A stretch of DNA of 64,000 bases from Aldersonia kunmingensis (GTDB lineage: Bacteria; Actinomycetota; Actinomycetes; Mycobacteriales; Mycobacteriaceae), in the NCBI RefSeq assembly GCF_001646865.1, contig NZ_LRRB01000074.1, positions 1 through 64,000 of the forward strand, written 5' to 3'. Position 1 is the first letter of the stretch. Each line of letters starts with the position of its first letter. Positions 37,849 through 48,391 of this stretch are shown here, in pieces. The position numbers and the translations under genes were made by a program. The notes under the pieces were generated by a model. It was not told the DNA's origin. It did no database searches and saw only the letters and a program-made list of their open reading frames with translations.

Positions 37849-38187
37849 ATGTTTGCCAGATACCTTGTGGTGGCAGCTGCGGCCATTGGCTTGATGTTCG
37901 GCGGTACGGCGGCGGCATCGGCCGTGCCGGTGGATTCCGGCCAAGGGGCCATTGTGCTTGCCGCGAGCAACGGCAACCTCGGCAAGTTCAGCCCGCCCAA
38001 GAGCGGCAACCTCGGAAAGGCCACCCCCAAGAGCAACCTCGGCAGGGTCACCCCGCCCGACGTTCGGGTGCCGAGGGACGTGTGCGCGACGTGCGGTGCT
38101 CGCCACGGCGGTGTCGTCAGCCCGAACTACTGCACCAACTGCATCGACAAGGGCTTGACCCCGATCCGGCCTGGCACGCGCCCGTAA
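37849..38187 (+). CDS. Secreted small protein with a CxxC-CxxC zinc-ribbon
   Basis: 112 residues. Signal peptide 1-25 with cut after ASA. Then a low-complexity stretch with three NLGK/NLGR units (GNLGKFSPP, GNLGKATPK, SNLGRVTPP), then C79-x2-C82 and C95-x2-C98, a zinc-ribbon or disulfide pattern. GAGAGGA box 7 nt before the ATG at 37849. Zinc ribbons are rare in exported proteins, so a metal- or redox-related role in the wall is possible. No family recognised. Confidence 0.7.
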   Translation: MFARYLVVAAAAIGLMFGGTAAASAVPVDSGQGAIVLAASNGNLGKFSPPKSGNLGKATPKSNLGRVTPPDVRVPRDVCATCGARHGGVVSPNYCTNCIDKGLTPIRPGTRP

Positions 38188-38295
38188 TTCCGGCAACGTA
38201 GCCAAGCGCTGCGGCGGGCAGTCCGATCGAGTCCCGGTTTCGGTCTCGAATGCGCGGACTGCCCGTGAGCGCGCGAAAGGAAGATAATCGGACAA

Positions 38296-38805
38296 GTGAG
38301 CAACGACTCGGCGAGTTTCGAGGTCCGCACCGAACCCGGGGTGCAGATCAAGTGGGTTGTCACTGTGAGCGACCGCCCGGCGGGTGCGGATGAGACCGTC
38401 ACCACCAAGCGACTCGTCGAATCACTGCATGAAGTGGAGCGGTCGATCGAGAAGACGCTGTGCGATCGGGGCCGAATCTCCCGCACCGTCTACCGCGCCA
38501 ACAGTCGGGACGTCCACTTCGCGGACGGGTCGGTGATCGAATGGAACTGGCAGCCAACCACTTTCGACTGGCGCTGTCTGGACTGCGGCGTGGACACCGA
38601 TGCCATCGACGAGTACTACATGGTCCACGACCAGGTGTGGCTGCAGGCGGCACCGGATGGCAAGGGCCAGTTGTGCATTGGCTGCCTCGAGGCTCGACTG
38701 GGCCGGACACTCAGCGCAACGGATTTCACCGACGCCGAGGTGAACAACCCGGGCCTCGGTGCGCGCAGCGTGCGACTGGTGGACCGGCTCAACCGGACCG
38801 AGTGA
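38296..38805 (+). CDS. Zinc-ribbon protein of unknown function
   Basis: 169 residues. CLDCG (C94, C97) and CIGC (C127, C130) frame a knuckle, with EYYMVHDQVWLQAAP between; the rest is polar with a helix LVESLHEVERSIEKTL. No signal peptide, so cytosolic. GTG start at 38296, AAAGGAAG about 13 nt before. Similar CxxC proteins are common in actinobacteria but unnamed. Ends 4 bp before the convergent ppc stop. Confidence 0.75.
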   Translation: MSNDSASFEVRTEPGVQIKWVVTVSDRPAGADETVTTKRLVESLHEVERSIEKTLCDRGRISRTVYRANSRDVHFADGSVIEWNWQPTTFDWRCLDCGVDTDAIDEYYMVHDQVWLQAAPDGKGQLCIGCLEARLGRTLSATDFTDAEVNNPGLGARSVRLVDRLNRTE

Positions 38806-38809
38806 GGCG

Positions 38810-41584
38810 CTAGCCGCTATTGCGCAGCGCCGTGGCAAGCCCGTTCATGGTCAACAGGATCCCGCGCTTGACCGTCTCGCGGTCATCGCCGGCCCGGAAC
38901 TGGCGCAACAGTTCGACCTGCAGGTGGTTGAGCGGCTCGAGGTATGGGAATCGGTTGAACACCGATCTCGCCAACGCCGGGTTGTCGTCGAGCAGGCCCT
39001 CGTAGCCGGTGATCGCCAGGTACATCTCCACTGTGCGACCGTGCTCGCGCGCGATCATCCCGAACACCTTCTCGCGCAGCGCCGTATCGGGCACCAGCTC
39101 GGCGTAACGCGCCGCGAGGCCGAGGTCGGACTTGGCCATCACCTGTGCCATGTTCGACAGGACCGTGCGGAAGAACGGCCACTTCTCGTACAACTCCCGC
39201 AGTCTGGCGAGCTTCGCCTCGTCGCCGTCGACCCACTCGGAGAACGCGGTCCCTACCCCGTACCAGCCGGGCAGCATCACCCTCGACTGACTCCACGACA
39301 TCACCCAGGGAATTGCGCGCAGGTCGTAGACGGAGTTCGTGGCCTTGCGCGAGGCCGGGCGGCTGCCGATATTGAGCTCACCGATCTCCGCGACCGGGGT
39401 GGACAGCCGGAAGTACTCGACGAATCCCGGTGTGTCATGGACCAGTTCGGCATAGGCCCGGCGAGCGCGCTCCGCGAGATCGTCGAGCAACGCGTACGCA
39501 GGTTCCGCATCGTCGCCGAGTCCTTCGACATCGAGCAACGTCGTTTCCAGGGTCGCAGCGAGCAACGCCTCGAGGTTGCGCCGAGCCAGCCGCGGCTCCG
39601 CGTACTTCGCCGCGATCACCTCGCCCTGTTCAGTGATCCGAAGCGAACCCGTGACCGCACCGACCGGCTGCGCGAGGATGGCGTCGTAGCTCGGACCGCC
39701 GCCGCGGCCCACAGTGCCGCCTCGGCCGTGGAAGAGCCGCAACCGGATTCCGCTCTTGCGGGCTGCCTCCACGAGGTCCAGTTCGGCTCGGTACAGCGCC
39801 CAGTTCGCCGCGAGGTAGCCGCCGTCCTTGTTCGAGTCCGAGTAGCCGAGCATGACCTCCTGCACGTCGCCGCGGGCGCGCACGAGCCGCCGGTACACCG
39901 GGACATCCAGGGTCGCGAGCAGGGTGGCCGCGCCCTGTTGGAGGTCCTCGATCGTCTCGAACAACGGGACAATTCCCACCGGCGAAGTGGGGCCACCAGG
40001 GCCGCATTGCAGAATTCCCGCTTCCTTCAACAAGATTCCCGCTTCGAGCATGTCGCTGACCGAGGTGCACATGCTGATGATGTAGTTCGGGATGGCACCG
40101 GCACCCAACTCGTCGATCGCCTCCGCCGCAGCCCGGACGATCCCGAGTTCCTTGGTTGCGAGTTCGCTCAACTCGGCGTCCGGCGAGGTGAGCGGCCTGC
40201 GAATGGACAATTCGCGAGCCAGGATCGCGATGCGCTCGTCCTCGGGCAGCGAACGGTAGTCCGGATGGACGTCGGCCCAGGCGAGCAACTCGGCGACAAC
40301 CTCCTCGTGCATCTCGGAGTTCTGGCGCATGTCGAGCCCGCTGAGATGGAAGCCGAACGTCTCGATCGAACGGCGCAGCATCGCGAGTCGGTCGTCGGCG
40401 AGCAGGCCGTCGTGGTTGGCGCGCAAAGAATCGTCGATCGCATCGAGATCGTCGAGCATCTCTTGCGGCGTCGCGTACGCGGCCATCCCGTCGCGCAGCA
40501 CATTCGGCGGAATGTTGTCGAGAATCTGCTCCGCGGTCGCGGACAGGCGGGATCGGATGCCGCGCAGCGCCCGGCGATACGGCTCGTCGGCCCGGAACGC
40601 CGAGTCGTCGCCGGCGACATCGGCGAGCCGGGTCACCGCGTCGCTGACGGTCACCAGCCGCGCCGACATGGACAGGTCCCGTTCCAGCAGAACGAGTTCG
40701 GCAAGGTGGTGTTCGATGGCGACATAGGCGGCCCGGTGCGTCGCGGCGTGCACCACGTCGGCTGTCACGAACGGATTCCCGTCCCGGTCACCACCGATCC
40801 ACGAACCCGGCCGCAACATCGGCTCGGGCAGCAGGTTCGCTTCGGGCCAGCGAGATCGCAGCTCGCGGCGCAGCTCGGCATTGATCCGCGGGATCACGTC
40901 GAGCAGTGACATGTGGTAATACCGCAGCCCCAGATCGACCTCGTCCTGGATGCGTAGCCGGACGATCCGGATGAGGGCCGTCTGCCACAGCGTGAGGATC
41001 TGGCGGCGCAGGTCGACGTCGATATCCGCGCGTTCGGCGTCGTCGAGTGCCCGCTCGCGAGCCCGCAGCGAATCGGTGATGTGGCGCTGCGTCTCGAAGA
41101 TGCTGCGCCGCCGCGTCTCGGTCGGATGTGCGGTGATGACCGGCGCGACGAGCGCGTCACGCAGCGCGTCGGCGACTGTCGTGGCGTCGAGACCCGCGGC
41201 ATCGAGTTTCGCGTAGGTGGCGGCGAGGCTGTCCTCGCGGGGCGGCTCCCCCGCCACGACATGGATCCGCCGACGGCGTTCTCGGTGGATGTCCTCGGCG
41301 ACGTTCGCCAGCAGCGAGAAATGACTGAATGCCCGGATCACCGGAATGGCCTGCTCGATGGCGATGCCGTCGAACATCTTGGCCATCTCGGCCCGCTCCG
41401 TGGTGGAGTGCCGGACGTTGAAGGACTCGACGCGGGCCTTCTCGACGAGATCGAAGAGCTCGTCGCCCTCCTGCTCGCGGACCGTCTCGCCGAGGATTGC
41501 GCCGAGTAGACGAATGTCCTCACGCAGCGGCTCGGTGGCTTCTCGGCCCGGTTCAGCGTTGGACGTCGATCGCTCGCTCGTCAT
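38810..41584 (-). CDS. ppc: Phosphoenolpyruvate carboxylase
   Basis: 924 residues. The signatures [13 protein letters not shown], with catalytic His, and [19 protein letters not shown] are intact, as is [17 protein letters not shown]. It fixes bicarbonate onto PEP to refill oxaloacetate. Common in Corynebacteriales, absent from some pathogenic mycobacteria. Lies near tpi-pgk-gap, so enzymes of lower glycolysis and anaplerosis are grouped. ATG 41584. Confidence 0.97.
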   Translation of the reverse strand: MTSERSTSNAEPGREATEPLREDIRLLGAILGETVREQEGDELFDLVEKARVESFNVRHSTTERAEMAKMFDGIAIEQAIPVIRAFSHFSLLANVAEDIHRERRRRIHVVAGEPPREDSLAATYAKLDAAGLDATTVADALRDALVAPVITAHPTETRRRSIFETQRHITDSLRARERALDDAERADIDVDLRRQILTLWQTALIRIVRLRIQDEVDLGLRYYHMSLLDVIPRINAELRRELRSRWPEANLLPEPMLRPGSWIGGDRDGNPFVTADVVHAATHRAAYVAIEHHLAELVLLERDLSMSARLVTVSDAVTRLADVAGDDSAFRADEPYRRALRGIRSRLSATAEQILDNIPPNVLRDGMAAYATPQEMLDDLDAIDDSLRANHDGLLADDRLAMLRRSIETFGFHLSGLDMRQNSEMHEEVVAELLAWADVHPDYRSLPEDERIAILARELSIRRPLTSPDAELSELATKELGIVRAAAEAIDELGAGAIPNYIISMCTSVSDMLEAGILLKEAGILQCGPGGPTSPVGIVPLFETIEDLQQGAATLLATLDVPVYRRLVRARGDVQEVMLGYSDSNKDGGYLAANWALYRAELDLVEAARKSGIRLRLFHGRGGTVGRGGGPSYDAILAQPVGAVTGSLRITEQGEVIAAKYAEPRLARRNLEALLAATLETTLLDVEGLGDDAEPAYALLDDLAERARRAYAELVHDTPGFVEYFRLSTPVAEIGELNIGSRPASRKATNSVYDLRAIPWVMSWSQSRVMLPGWYGVGTAFSEWVDGDEAKLARLRELYEKWPFFRTVLSNMAQVMAKSDLGLAARYAELVPDTALREKVFGMIAREHGRTVEMYLAITGYEGLLDDNPALARSVFNRFPYLEPLNHLQVELLRQFRAGDDRETVKRGILLTMNGLATALRNSG

Positions 41585-41643
41585 TCACCGAGTATCGGCC
41601 GTCGCTTCGGACGGCGCAGGGCGAGCAGATCAGATGTTGGAAA

Positions 41644-41877
41644 TCAGCTGTACTTGATCTCGAAGCCGACACCGAGGATGGCGATGAGCCACACGACTGC
41701 GGTGAAGATCGTGATCCGATCGAGGTTCTTCTCAACCACGGTGGACCCTGACAGGCTGGACTGCACTCCGCCGCCGAACAGGCTGGACAGACCGCCGCCC
41801 TTTGCCCGATGCAGGAGCACGAGCAGTACGAGCAGCAGGCTGGTGACGACCAGCAACACGTCCAGGAACAAATCCAT
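41644..41877 (-). CDS. secG: SecG, small subunit of the SecYEG translocon
   Basis: 77 residues, two membrane helices (LFLDVLLVVTSLLLVLLVLLH and ITIFTAVVWLIAILGVGFEI) joined by GGGLSSLFGGGVQSSLSGSTVVEKNLDRIT, the SecG hallmark. Downstream of tpiA, upstream of ppc in the same direction, as in other actinobacteria. Length and motif leave little doubt. Confidence 0.95.
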   Translation of the reverse strand: MDLFLDVLLVVTSLLLVLLVLLHRAKGGGLSSLFGGGVQSSLSGSTVVEKNLDRITIFTAVVWLIAILGVGFEIKYS

Positions 41878-41948
41878 GCGGACAGTCTAGAGGAGCGCGT
41901 CGGGTGCTCTTGCTCACGGGCATCCCGGCCGCCGCAGCAGGGCCAAAC

Positions 41949-42012
41949 GAGTGCAAATTGTGTAAACGGGGGCCAAGCTTCGCCCCCATATACAAGGTTT
42001 GCTCGCGGGAAG
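41949..42012. repeat. Palindromic dispersed repeat, family 1, copy C
   Basis: GAGTGCAAATTGTGTAAAC, inner hairpin GGGGGCCAAGCTTCGCCCCC, then TATACAAGGTTTGCTCGCGGGAAG. It is the most diverged copy: the outer arms have changed (GAGTGCAAA / TTTGCTCGC). It lies after the tpiA stop, between tpiA and secG. Confidence 0.75.
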
Positions 42013-42027
42013 CGCCCGGGAAACGCG

Positions 42028-42062
42028 AAAGCCGCCGTACGACCAGGTCGTACGGCGGCTTT
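42028..42062 (-). terminator. Intrinsic terminator after tpiA
   Basis: Perfect 16-bp stem AAAGCCGCCGTACGAC / GTCGTACGGCGGCTTT, loop CAG, starting 27 bp beyond the tpiA stop on the minus strand. A/T flanks give weak tails on both sides. Ends the gap-pgk-tpi transcript. Confidence 0.85.
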
Positions 42063-42089
42063 GCGGTTCTACGTGGCCCTGCGGTTCTA

Positions 42090-42875
42090 CTAACCCTGAC
42101 CCGCGATAGCGCACATGCTGGCGAAGTCCTCGGCCTTGAGCGAGGCACCGCCGACGAGAGCACCGTCGACATCGGGCTCGGCGATCAGCTCGCCGATGTT
42201 CTTCGGGTTCGCCGATCCGCCGTAGAGGATCCGCACACCGGCAGCGACCTCGGGCGTGGCGAGCTTCGCGAGCTCGCCACGCACCTCGCCGCACACCTCC
42301 TGTGCGTCGGCCGGCGTCGCGGTGAGACCGGTGCCGATTGCCCACACCGGTTCGTACGCGACGACGACCTTGCTGATCTCCTCGGCCGTCAGGCCGGCGA
42401 GCGAGCCACGAACCTGATTCAGGTTGTGGTGCACATGATGACCCGGCTCACGGATCTCGAGATGCTCGCCGATGCACACGATCGGGGTGAGCCCGTTCGC
42501 GAGCGCAGCCTTCGTCTTGGCGAGGACCACGTCGTCGGTCTCGTTGTGCATCGTGCGACGCTCCGAGTGTCCGACAACCACGTAGGTGCAGCCCAGCTTG
42601 GCCAGCATCGCTCCACTGATCTCACCCGTGTACGCACCGGACTCGTGAATCGAGATGTCCTGCGCGCCGTAGGTGATCTTGAGCGAGTCGGCGTCCACCA
42701 GCGTCTGCACACTGCGCAGGTCCGTGAACGGCGGCAGCACCGTCACGTCGACGTTGTCGTAGTACCGATCGGGCAACGTGTATTCGAACTTCTGGACCAA
42801 CGCGATTGCCTCGAGATGGTTTAGGTTCATCTTCCAGTTGCCCGCGAGCAGCGGTTTGCGAGATGCCACGGTCAT
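42090..42875 (-). CDS. tpiA: Triosephosphate isomerase
   Basis: 261 residues. GNWKMN at 12-17 (Lys), VVVGHSERR with catalytic His, [11 protein letters not shown] with catalytic Glu and YGGSANPKN phosphate loop, all intact. ATG overlaps the pgk stop by 4 bp. Interconverts DHAP and glyceraldehyde-3-phosphate. Third gene of gap-pgk-tpi. Confidence 0.97.
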   Translation of the reverse strand: MTVASRKPLLAGNWKMNLNHLEAIALVQKFEYTLPDRYYDNVDVTVLPPFTDLRSVQTLVDADSLKITYGAQDISIHESGAYTGEISGAMLAKLGCTYVVVGHSERRTMHNETDDVVLAKTKAALANGLTPIVCIGEHLEIREPGHHVHHNLNQVRGSLAGLTAEEISKVVVAYEPVWAIGTGLTATPADAQEVCGEVRGELAKLATPEVAAGVRILYGGSANPKNIGELIAEPDVDGALVGGASLKAEDFASMCAIAGQG

Positions 42876-44083
42876 GCCTCCAGTACGGACAGGCCGGGCA
42901 GTTCCTTGCCCTCCAGGTACTCCAGCGACGCTCCGCCGCCGGTCGAGATATGCGAGAACGCGTCCTCGGCGAGGCCGAGCTTGCGCACCGCCGCAGCGGA
43001 GTCGCCGCCACCGACGACGCTGAACGCGCCCTTGCCGGTAGCGCCGATGATCGCTTCCGCGACACCACGGGTGCCATCAGCGAAGTTGTCGAACTCGAAC
43101 ACGCCCATCGGGCCGTTCCAGAACACCGTCTTCGCCGCACCGAGCACCGCGGCGAACCGCTCGACCGACTCCGGGCCGATATCGAGACCCATCCAGCCGT
43201 CCGGGATCTCCGCGGCACCGACCGTGCGGAACTCCGCATCGGCAGCGAACTTGTCCGCGACAACCACGTCGACCGGGAGGTGGATGACATCGCCGAACCG
43301 CTCGAGCAGGTCCTTGCAGGTGTCGATCATGCTCTCTTCGAGCAGGGACGAACCGACCGAGAGACCCTGTGCGGCAAGGAAGGTGAAGCACATGCCGCCG
43401 CCGATCACCAGCGTGTCGACCTTCGGCGCGAGCGCCTCGATCACGGCGAGCTTGTCCGAAACCTTCGATCCGCCCAGCACAACGGCGTAAGGCCGCTCGG
43501 ACTCGGCGGTCAGCTTGCGAAGCACCTCGACCTCGGTCGCGACCAGGTTGCCCGCGTAGTGCGGCAGTAGCTTGGCTACGTCGTAGACCGATGCCTGCTT
43601 GCGGTGCACCACGCCGAAACCGTCGGAGACGAACGCACCGTCGTCGCCGACGAGCTCAACGAGCGCCGCAGCGAGCTTGCCCCGCTCGGCCTCGTCCTTG
43701 CTGGTCTCGCGCGGGTCGAACCGCACGTTCTCCAGCAGCAGCACGTCACCGTCGGTGAGGCCCTCGGACCGCGCCAGCGCGTCCTGGCCGACGACATCGC
43801 CGGCCAGCTGCACGTTGCGGCCCAAGACCTCCGCGAGCTTCGCCGCCACGGGGGCGAGCGAGAACTGCGGGTCCGGCTCGCCCTTCGGGCGGCCGAGGTG
43901 GGCGGCGACGATCAGCTTCGCGCCGGCCTCGACCAGAGCCGAGAGCGTGGGCGCCGAGGCGAGGATGCGGCCGGGATCGGTGATCTCGCCGTCCTTCAAC
44001 GGGACATTGAGGTCGGCCCGCACCAAGATGGTGCGGCCCTCCACCCCAGCGCCGAGCAGATCGTTAAGCGTCTGAACAGCCAC
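42872..44083 (-). CDS. pgk: Phosphoglycerate kinase
   Basis: 403 residues from the GTG at 44083 ([29 protein letters not shown]). The N-terminal [13 protein letters not shown] and the C-terminal [13 protein letters not shown] hinge/nucleotide loop are present. Longer upstream frame is read through gap and is not real. 5 bp after the gap stop, so cotranslated. Confidence 0.97.
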   Translation of the reverse strand: MAVQTLNDLLGAGVEGRTILVRADLNVPLKDGEITDPGRILASAPTLSALVEAGAKLIVAAHLGRPKGEPDPQFSLAPVAAKLAEVLGRNVQLAGDVVGQDALARSEGLTDGDVLLLENVRFDPRETSKDEAERGKLAAALVELVGDDGAFVSDGFGVVHRKQASVYDVAKLLPHYAGNLVATEVEVLRKLTAESERPYAVVLGGSKVSDKLAVIEALAPKVDTLVIGGGMCFTFLAAQGLSVGSSLLEESMIDTCKDLLERFGDVIHLPVDVVVADKFAADAEFRTVGAAEIPDGWMGLDIGPESVERFAAVLGAAKTVFWNGPMGVFEFDNFADGTRGVAEAIIGATGKGAFSVVGGGDSAAAVRKLGLAEDAFSHISTGGGASLEYLEGKELPGLSVLEA

Positions 44084-44088
44084 TGCGA

Positions 44089-45159
<1,071 letters not shown>

Positions 45160-45213
45160 TTAGGCGCACCGGCTTTGTGCGGCGACGGCTACCCTGACCC
45201 GCCCGAATGGCGG

Positions 45214-46197
45214 TCAGGCGTCGTCGAGCAGGTCCGCGGTGACAGCCGACTCGGTGTCCGGCACGCCGATTTCCTTCGCCCGCCTGTCCGCCATGGACAA
45301 CAACCGCCGGATCCGACCCGCGACAGCGTCCTTGGTCATCGGCGGATCCGCCAGTTGACCGAGTTCTTCGAGCGATGCCTGGCGATGTTGAACCCGCAAG
45401 CGGCCTGCCGCCGCGAGATGATCCGGCACCTCGTCGGCGAGGATCTCGAGCGCCCGTTCGACCCGGGCCGCTGCGGCAACCGCCGCCCGGGCGGATCGGC
45501 GCAGGTTCGCGTCGTCGAAGTTCGCGAGCCGGTTTGCCGTCGCCCGCACCTCGCGGCGCATGCGGCGCTCCTCCCAGGTGAGCCTGGTGTCCTGCGCGCC
45601 CATCCGCGTCAGCAGCGCACCGATCGCCTCACCGTCGCGAACCACCACGCGATCCGTGCCGCGCACCTCACGCGCCTTCGCCGAGATTCCGAGCCGCCGC
45701 GCCGCACCGACGAGCGCAAGCGCCGCCTCCGGTCCGGGGCAGCTCACCTCGAGCGCGGAGGACCGACCAGGTTCGGTGAGTGATCCGTGCGCGAGGAACG
45801 CCCCCCGCCACGCGGCTTCCGCGTCGACGACGCTGCCGCCGACCACCTGGGCGGGCAGTCCGCGCACCGGCCGGCCGCGCACGTCGAGCAGCCCGGTCTG
45901 GCGAGCCAGCGACTCCCCCTCCTTCGCCACCCGCACCACATAGCGTGCGCTCTTGCGCAGCCCGCCGGCACCGAGCACGTGCAGATCCGAGCCGTAGCCG
46001 TAGAGGTCGAAGATTTCCTTGCGCAGCCGCCGCGCGATCGAGCCGAGGTCGACCTCGGCTTCGACAACCACCCGGCCCGCGACGATGTGCAGCCCCCCGG
46101 CGAATCGCAACAGCGCCGACAGTTCGGCCTTGCGCGCGCTCACCTGAGCCACGTTCAACCGGCTGAGCTCGTCCTTGACCTCGGCTGTCATCGCCAC
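45214..46197 (-). CDS. whiA: WhiA, sporulation/cell-division regulator
   Basis: 327 residues. The N-terminal degenerate LAGLIDADG-like part starts [33 protein letters not shown], and the C-terminal HTH is [40 protein letters not shown]. In streptomycetes WhiA works with WhiB; in this group it controls division genes. GTG at 46197 (reading [11 protein letters not shown]) has AAGGAG 8 nt upstream, better than ATG 46191. It overlaps yvcK by 10 bp. Confidence 0.95.
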   Translation of the reverse strand: MAMTAEVKDELSRLNVAQVSARKAELSALLRFAGGLHIVAGRVVVEAEVDLGSIARRLRKEIFDLYGYGSDLHVLGAGGLRKSARYVVRVAKEGESLARQTGLLDVRGRPVRGLPAQVVGGSVVDAEAAWRGAFLAHGSLTEPGRSSALEVSCPGPEAALALVGAARRLGISAKAREVRGTDRVVVRDGEAIGALLTRMGAQDTRLTWEERRMRREVRATANRLANFDDANLRRSARAAVAAAARVERALEILADEVPDHLAAAGRLRVQHRQASLEELGQLADPPMTKDAVAGRIRRLLSMADRRAKEIGVPDTESAVTADLLDDA

Positions 46198-47225
46198 GAG
46201 GCGCTCTCCTTTCCCCCCAAGCCCAAGTGGTGCATGCGCGGCCCGGTCGATGATCGTGTACTGCTCCGCACGGCCCATGTCCCGACAAGCCCGTCGAGCG
46301 CGGCCGCGAGTTTCGCCGGGTCGTGCTTCTGCGTGCCGTGTTCGGCAACATCCGCGAACGTTACGCGGGCGCGCAGCTTCTCGGCGGCTCGCTCGACGTC
46401 CTCGCGCTCCCGGCTCGGCGGCACGGACCCGGAATCGACGAGCACGTGGTCGACAGTGAATTCCGGTGCGTGCTGGGCAAGAACGTGCAAATGCCGCTCG
46501 GCGGAGAAGCCCGTGGTCTCTCCCGGCTCGGCCGCAAGATTGAGCACCAGCACCCGCACCGCGCGCGTCGCGACGAGCGCGTCGTGCAGCTCGGGCACCA
46601 GCACGTGCGGGATCACGCTGGTGAACCACGAGCCCGGACCGAGCACGATTGCTTCGGCGCGTTCGATCGCCGCGACCGCCTCCGGGCAGGCCGGCGGATC
46701 CGACGGCAGCAGCCGCACACGCCGGACCTTGCCGGGCGTGGTCGCGACAGCGACCTGCCCACGAATACACCTGCTCGCGCGCGGATCGGCCTCCAGGCCG
46801 GACACGTCTGCCTCGATGTCGAGCGGGATCGACGCCATCGGCAACACCCGGCCGGCGACGCCCAGCACCTTCCCAAGCTCGTCGAGCGCAGCGACTTGAT
46901 CGCCGAGCACCTCGGTGAGGCCTGCGAGGATCAGATTGCCCACCGAATGACCCGCGAGCGCACCCGTGCCGCGGAATCGGTGCTGCACCGTCCGGGTCCA
47001 GAGCTCGGCGTTGGGGTCGGCAAGCGCAGCAAGCGCCATGCGCAGGTCACCGGGCGGAATCAGCCCGAGTTCTGCACGCAACCGGCCCGACGAGCCGCCG
47101 TCGTCCGCGACGGTCACTACCGCCGTGAGATCCGAGGTGAGCCGGCGCAGCGCGCTCAGCGTCGCGAACAGCCCGTGTCCGCCGCCGAGCGCCACCACGG
47201 CCGGGACCTTGCTGGGGTTTGTCAT
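46188..47225 (-). CDS. yvcK: YvcK/CofD-like gluconeogenesis factor
   Basis: 345 residues. [59 protein letters not shown] is the nucleotide-sugar-binding motif of the family. YvcK proteins bind UDP-sugars and affect cell wall and carbon flow. ATG overlaps the rapZ stop by 4 bp, and the end overlaps whiA. The C-terminal [11 protein letters not shown] extends slightly past the usual end. Confidence 0.94.
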   Translation of the reverse strand: MTNPSKVPAVVALGGGHGLFATLSALRRLTSDLTAVVTVADDGGSSGRLRAELGLIPPGDLRMALAALADPNAELWTRTVQHRFRGTGALAGHSVGNLILAGLTEVLGDQVAALDELGKVLGVAGRVLPMASIPLDIEADVSGLEADPRASRCIRGQVAVATTPGKVRRVRLLPSDPPACPEAVAAIERAEAIVLGPGSWFTSVIPHVLVPELHDALVATRAVRVLVLNLAAEPGETTGFSAERHLHVLAQHAPEFTVDHVLVDSGSVPPSREREDVERAAEKLRARVTFADVAEHGTQKHDPAKLAAALDGLVGTWAVRSSTRSSTGPRMHHLGLGGKESASWR

Positions 47226-48118
47226 TCCCGCCCCAGATCCCGATGCACGACCCGAACCGCCTGTGCCGCATCGTCACTGATCAAGTCCGCCAACGCCTCC
47301 GTAATTGCCACACTCCGATGTTTTCCCCCGGTGCAGCCGACAGCGATCGTAATGAATCGCTTGCCCTCGGAGCGGTAGCCCTCTGCGGTCAATTGGACCA
47401 GACGGTGGCCGGAGCGGACATACTCGGCCGCGCCGGTGCTCCCGAGCACGTAATCGCGCACCGCATCCTCCTGGCCCGTGCGCGGCCGCAGCTCGGGAAC
47501 CCAGTGCGGATTGGGCAGGAATCGGACGTCGAGGACGATGTCGGCGTCGATCGGAATGCCGTACTTGAAACCGAACGATTGCACCGTCGTCTGCATCGTC
47601 GACGGCATGTCCCCGCCATACGCTTCTTCCATGCGCCGGCGCAGTTGATGAATCGAGAGCTCGCTGGTGTCGATCACCAGATCGGCGGCAGTCTTCACCG
47701 GTGACAGGCGGCGACGCTCCTCCTTGATGCCGTCGGACAGCGTGCCGTCCGCACTCTCGCTCTGCAGCGGGTGCCGTCGCCGCGCGTGCCCGAATCGTTG
47801 CACCAGCACCTCGTCGGATGCTTCGAGGAAGAGTACGCGGGAGTGGATCGACTGTCGTTCCAGTTCCTTGATCACTCGACTGAGGTCGTCGGTGAAGAAC
47901 CTGCTCCGCACGTCCATCACCACGGCGAGACGACGGATCGGCGGATCGGTCTCGAGTCCGAGCTCGATCATGCGAGAGATCAATTCGGGCGGCAGGTTGT
48001 CGGTGACGTACCAACCCAGGTCCTCGAGCACCTTGGCGGCGGTGCCACGACCCGCCCCCGAAATGCCGGTGACCACCACAACATCGGTTCCGGAATCGTC
48101 GTGCGCTCGTTCGTTCAT
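47222..48118 (-). CDS. rapZ: RapZ-like nucleotide-binding protein
   Basis: 298 residues. P-loop GISGAGRGT, the actinobacterial variant that has Arg in place of the usual Lys, then DNLPPELI and the C-terminal domain VGCTGGKHRSVAITEALAD with its Cys/His. In E. coli RapZ guides RNase E against sRNAs for GlmS; in actinobacteria the role is open. The ATG at 48118 is taken; a start at 48172 is longer without family support. Order rapZ-yvcK-whiA is conserved widely. Confidence 0.94.
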   Translation of the reverse strand: MNERAHDDSGTDVVVVTGISGAGRGTAAKVLEDLGWYVTDNLPPELISRMIELGLETDPPIRRLAVVMDVRSRFFTDDLSRVIKELERQSIHSRVLFLEASDEVLVQRFGHARRRHPLQSESADGTLSDGIKEERRRLSPVKTAADLVIDTSELSIHQLRRRMEEAYGGDMPSTMQTTVQSFGFKYGIPIDADIVLDVRFLPNPHWVPELRPRTGQEDAVRDYVLGSTGAAEYVRSGHRLVQLTAEGYRSEGKRFITIAVGCTGGKHRSVAITEALADLISDDAAQAVRVVHRDLGRE

Positions 48119-48391
48119 CGGCCCACCCGCCTCGAACTGGCCATTCGCCGCTACCGGCGACCGCGCCTGCAACTGTATGCCGCTCCGATCATTGCAGCGC
48201 GCGGTGTGGATTGCCGCGGATTCGCGGGCTACGCATCGGTGCGCTTTCGCAGCGCGGTTACCCGAGGCGTCCCCATCCGAGTAGCGGACTACTCGTGTGC
48301 CTGCTGTACCCGCGCCGAAGAATTGACATCCGAGGGCCCCGCTTGCGAATTCGATTCAGCGCCGTGCGCGCTGCAAGACCGGGAGGGAACG

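Noticed and set aside
38759-40909. Plus-strand frame of 716 codons across ppc
   Set aside because: Antisense to phosphoenolpyruvate carboxylase with all signatures intact.
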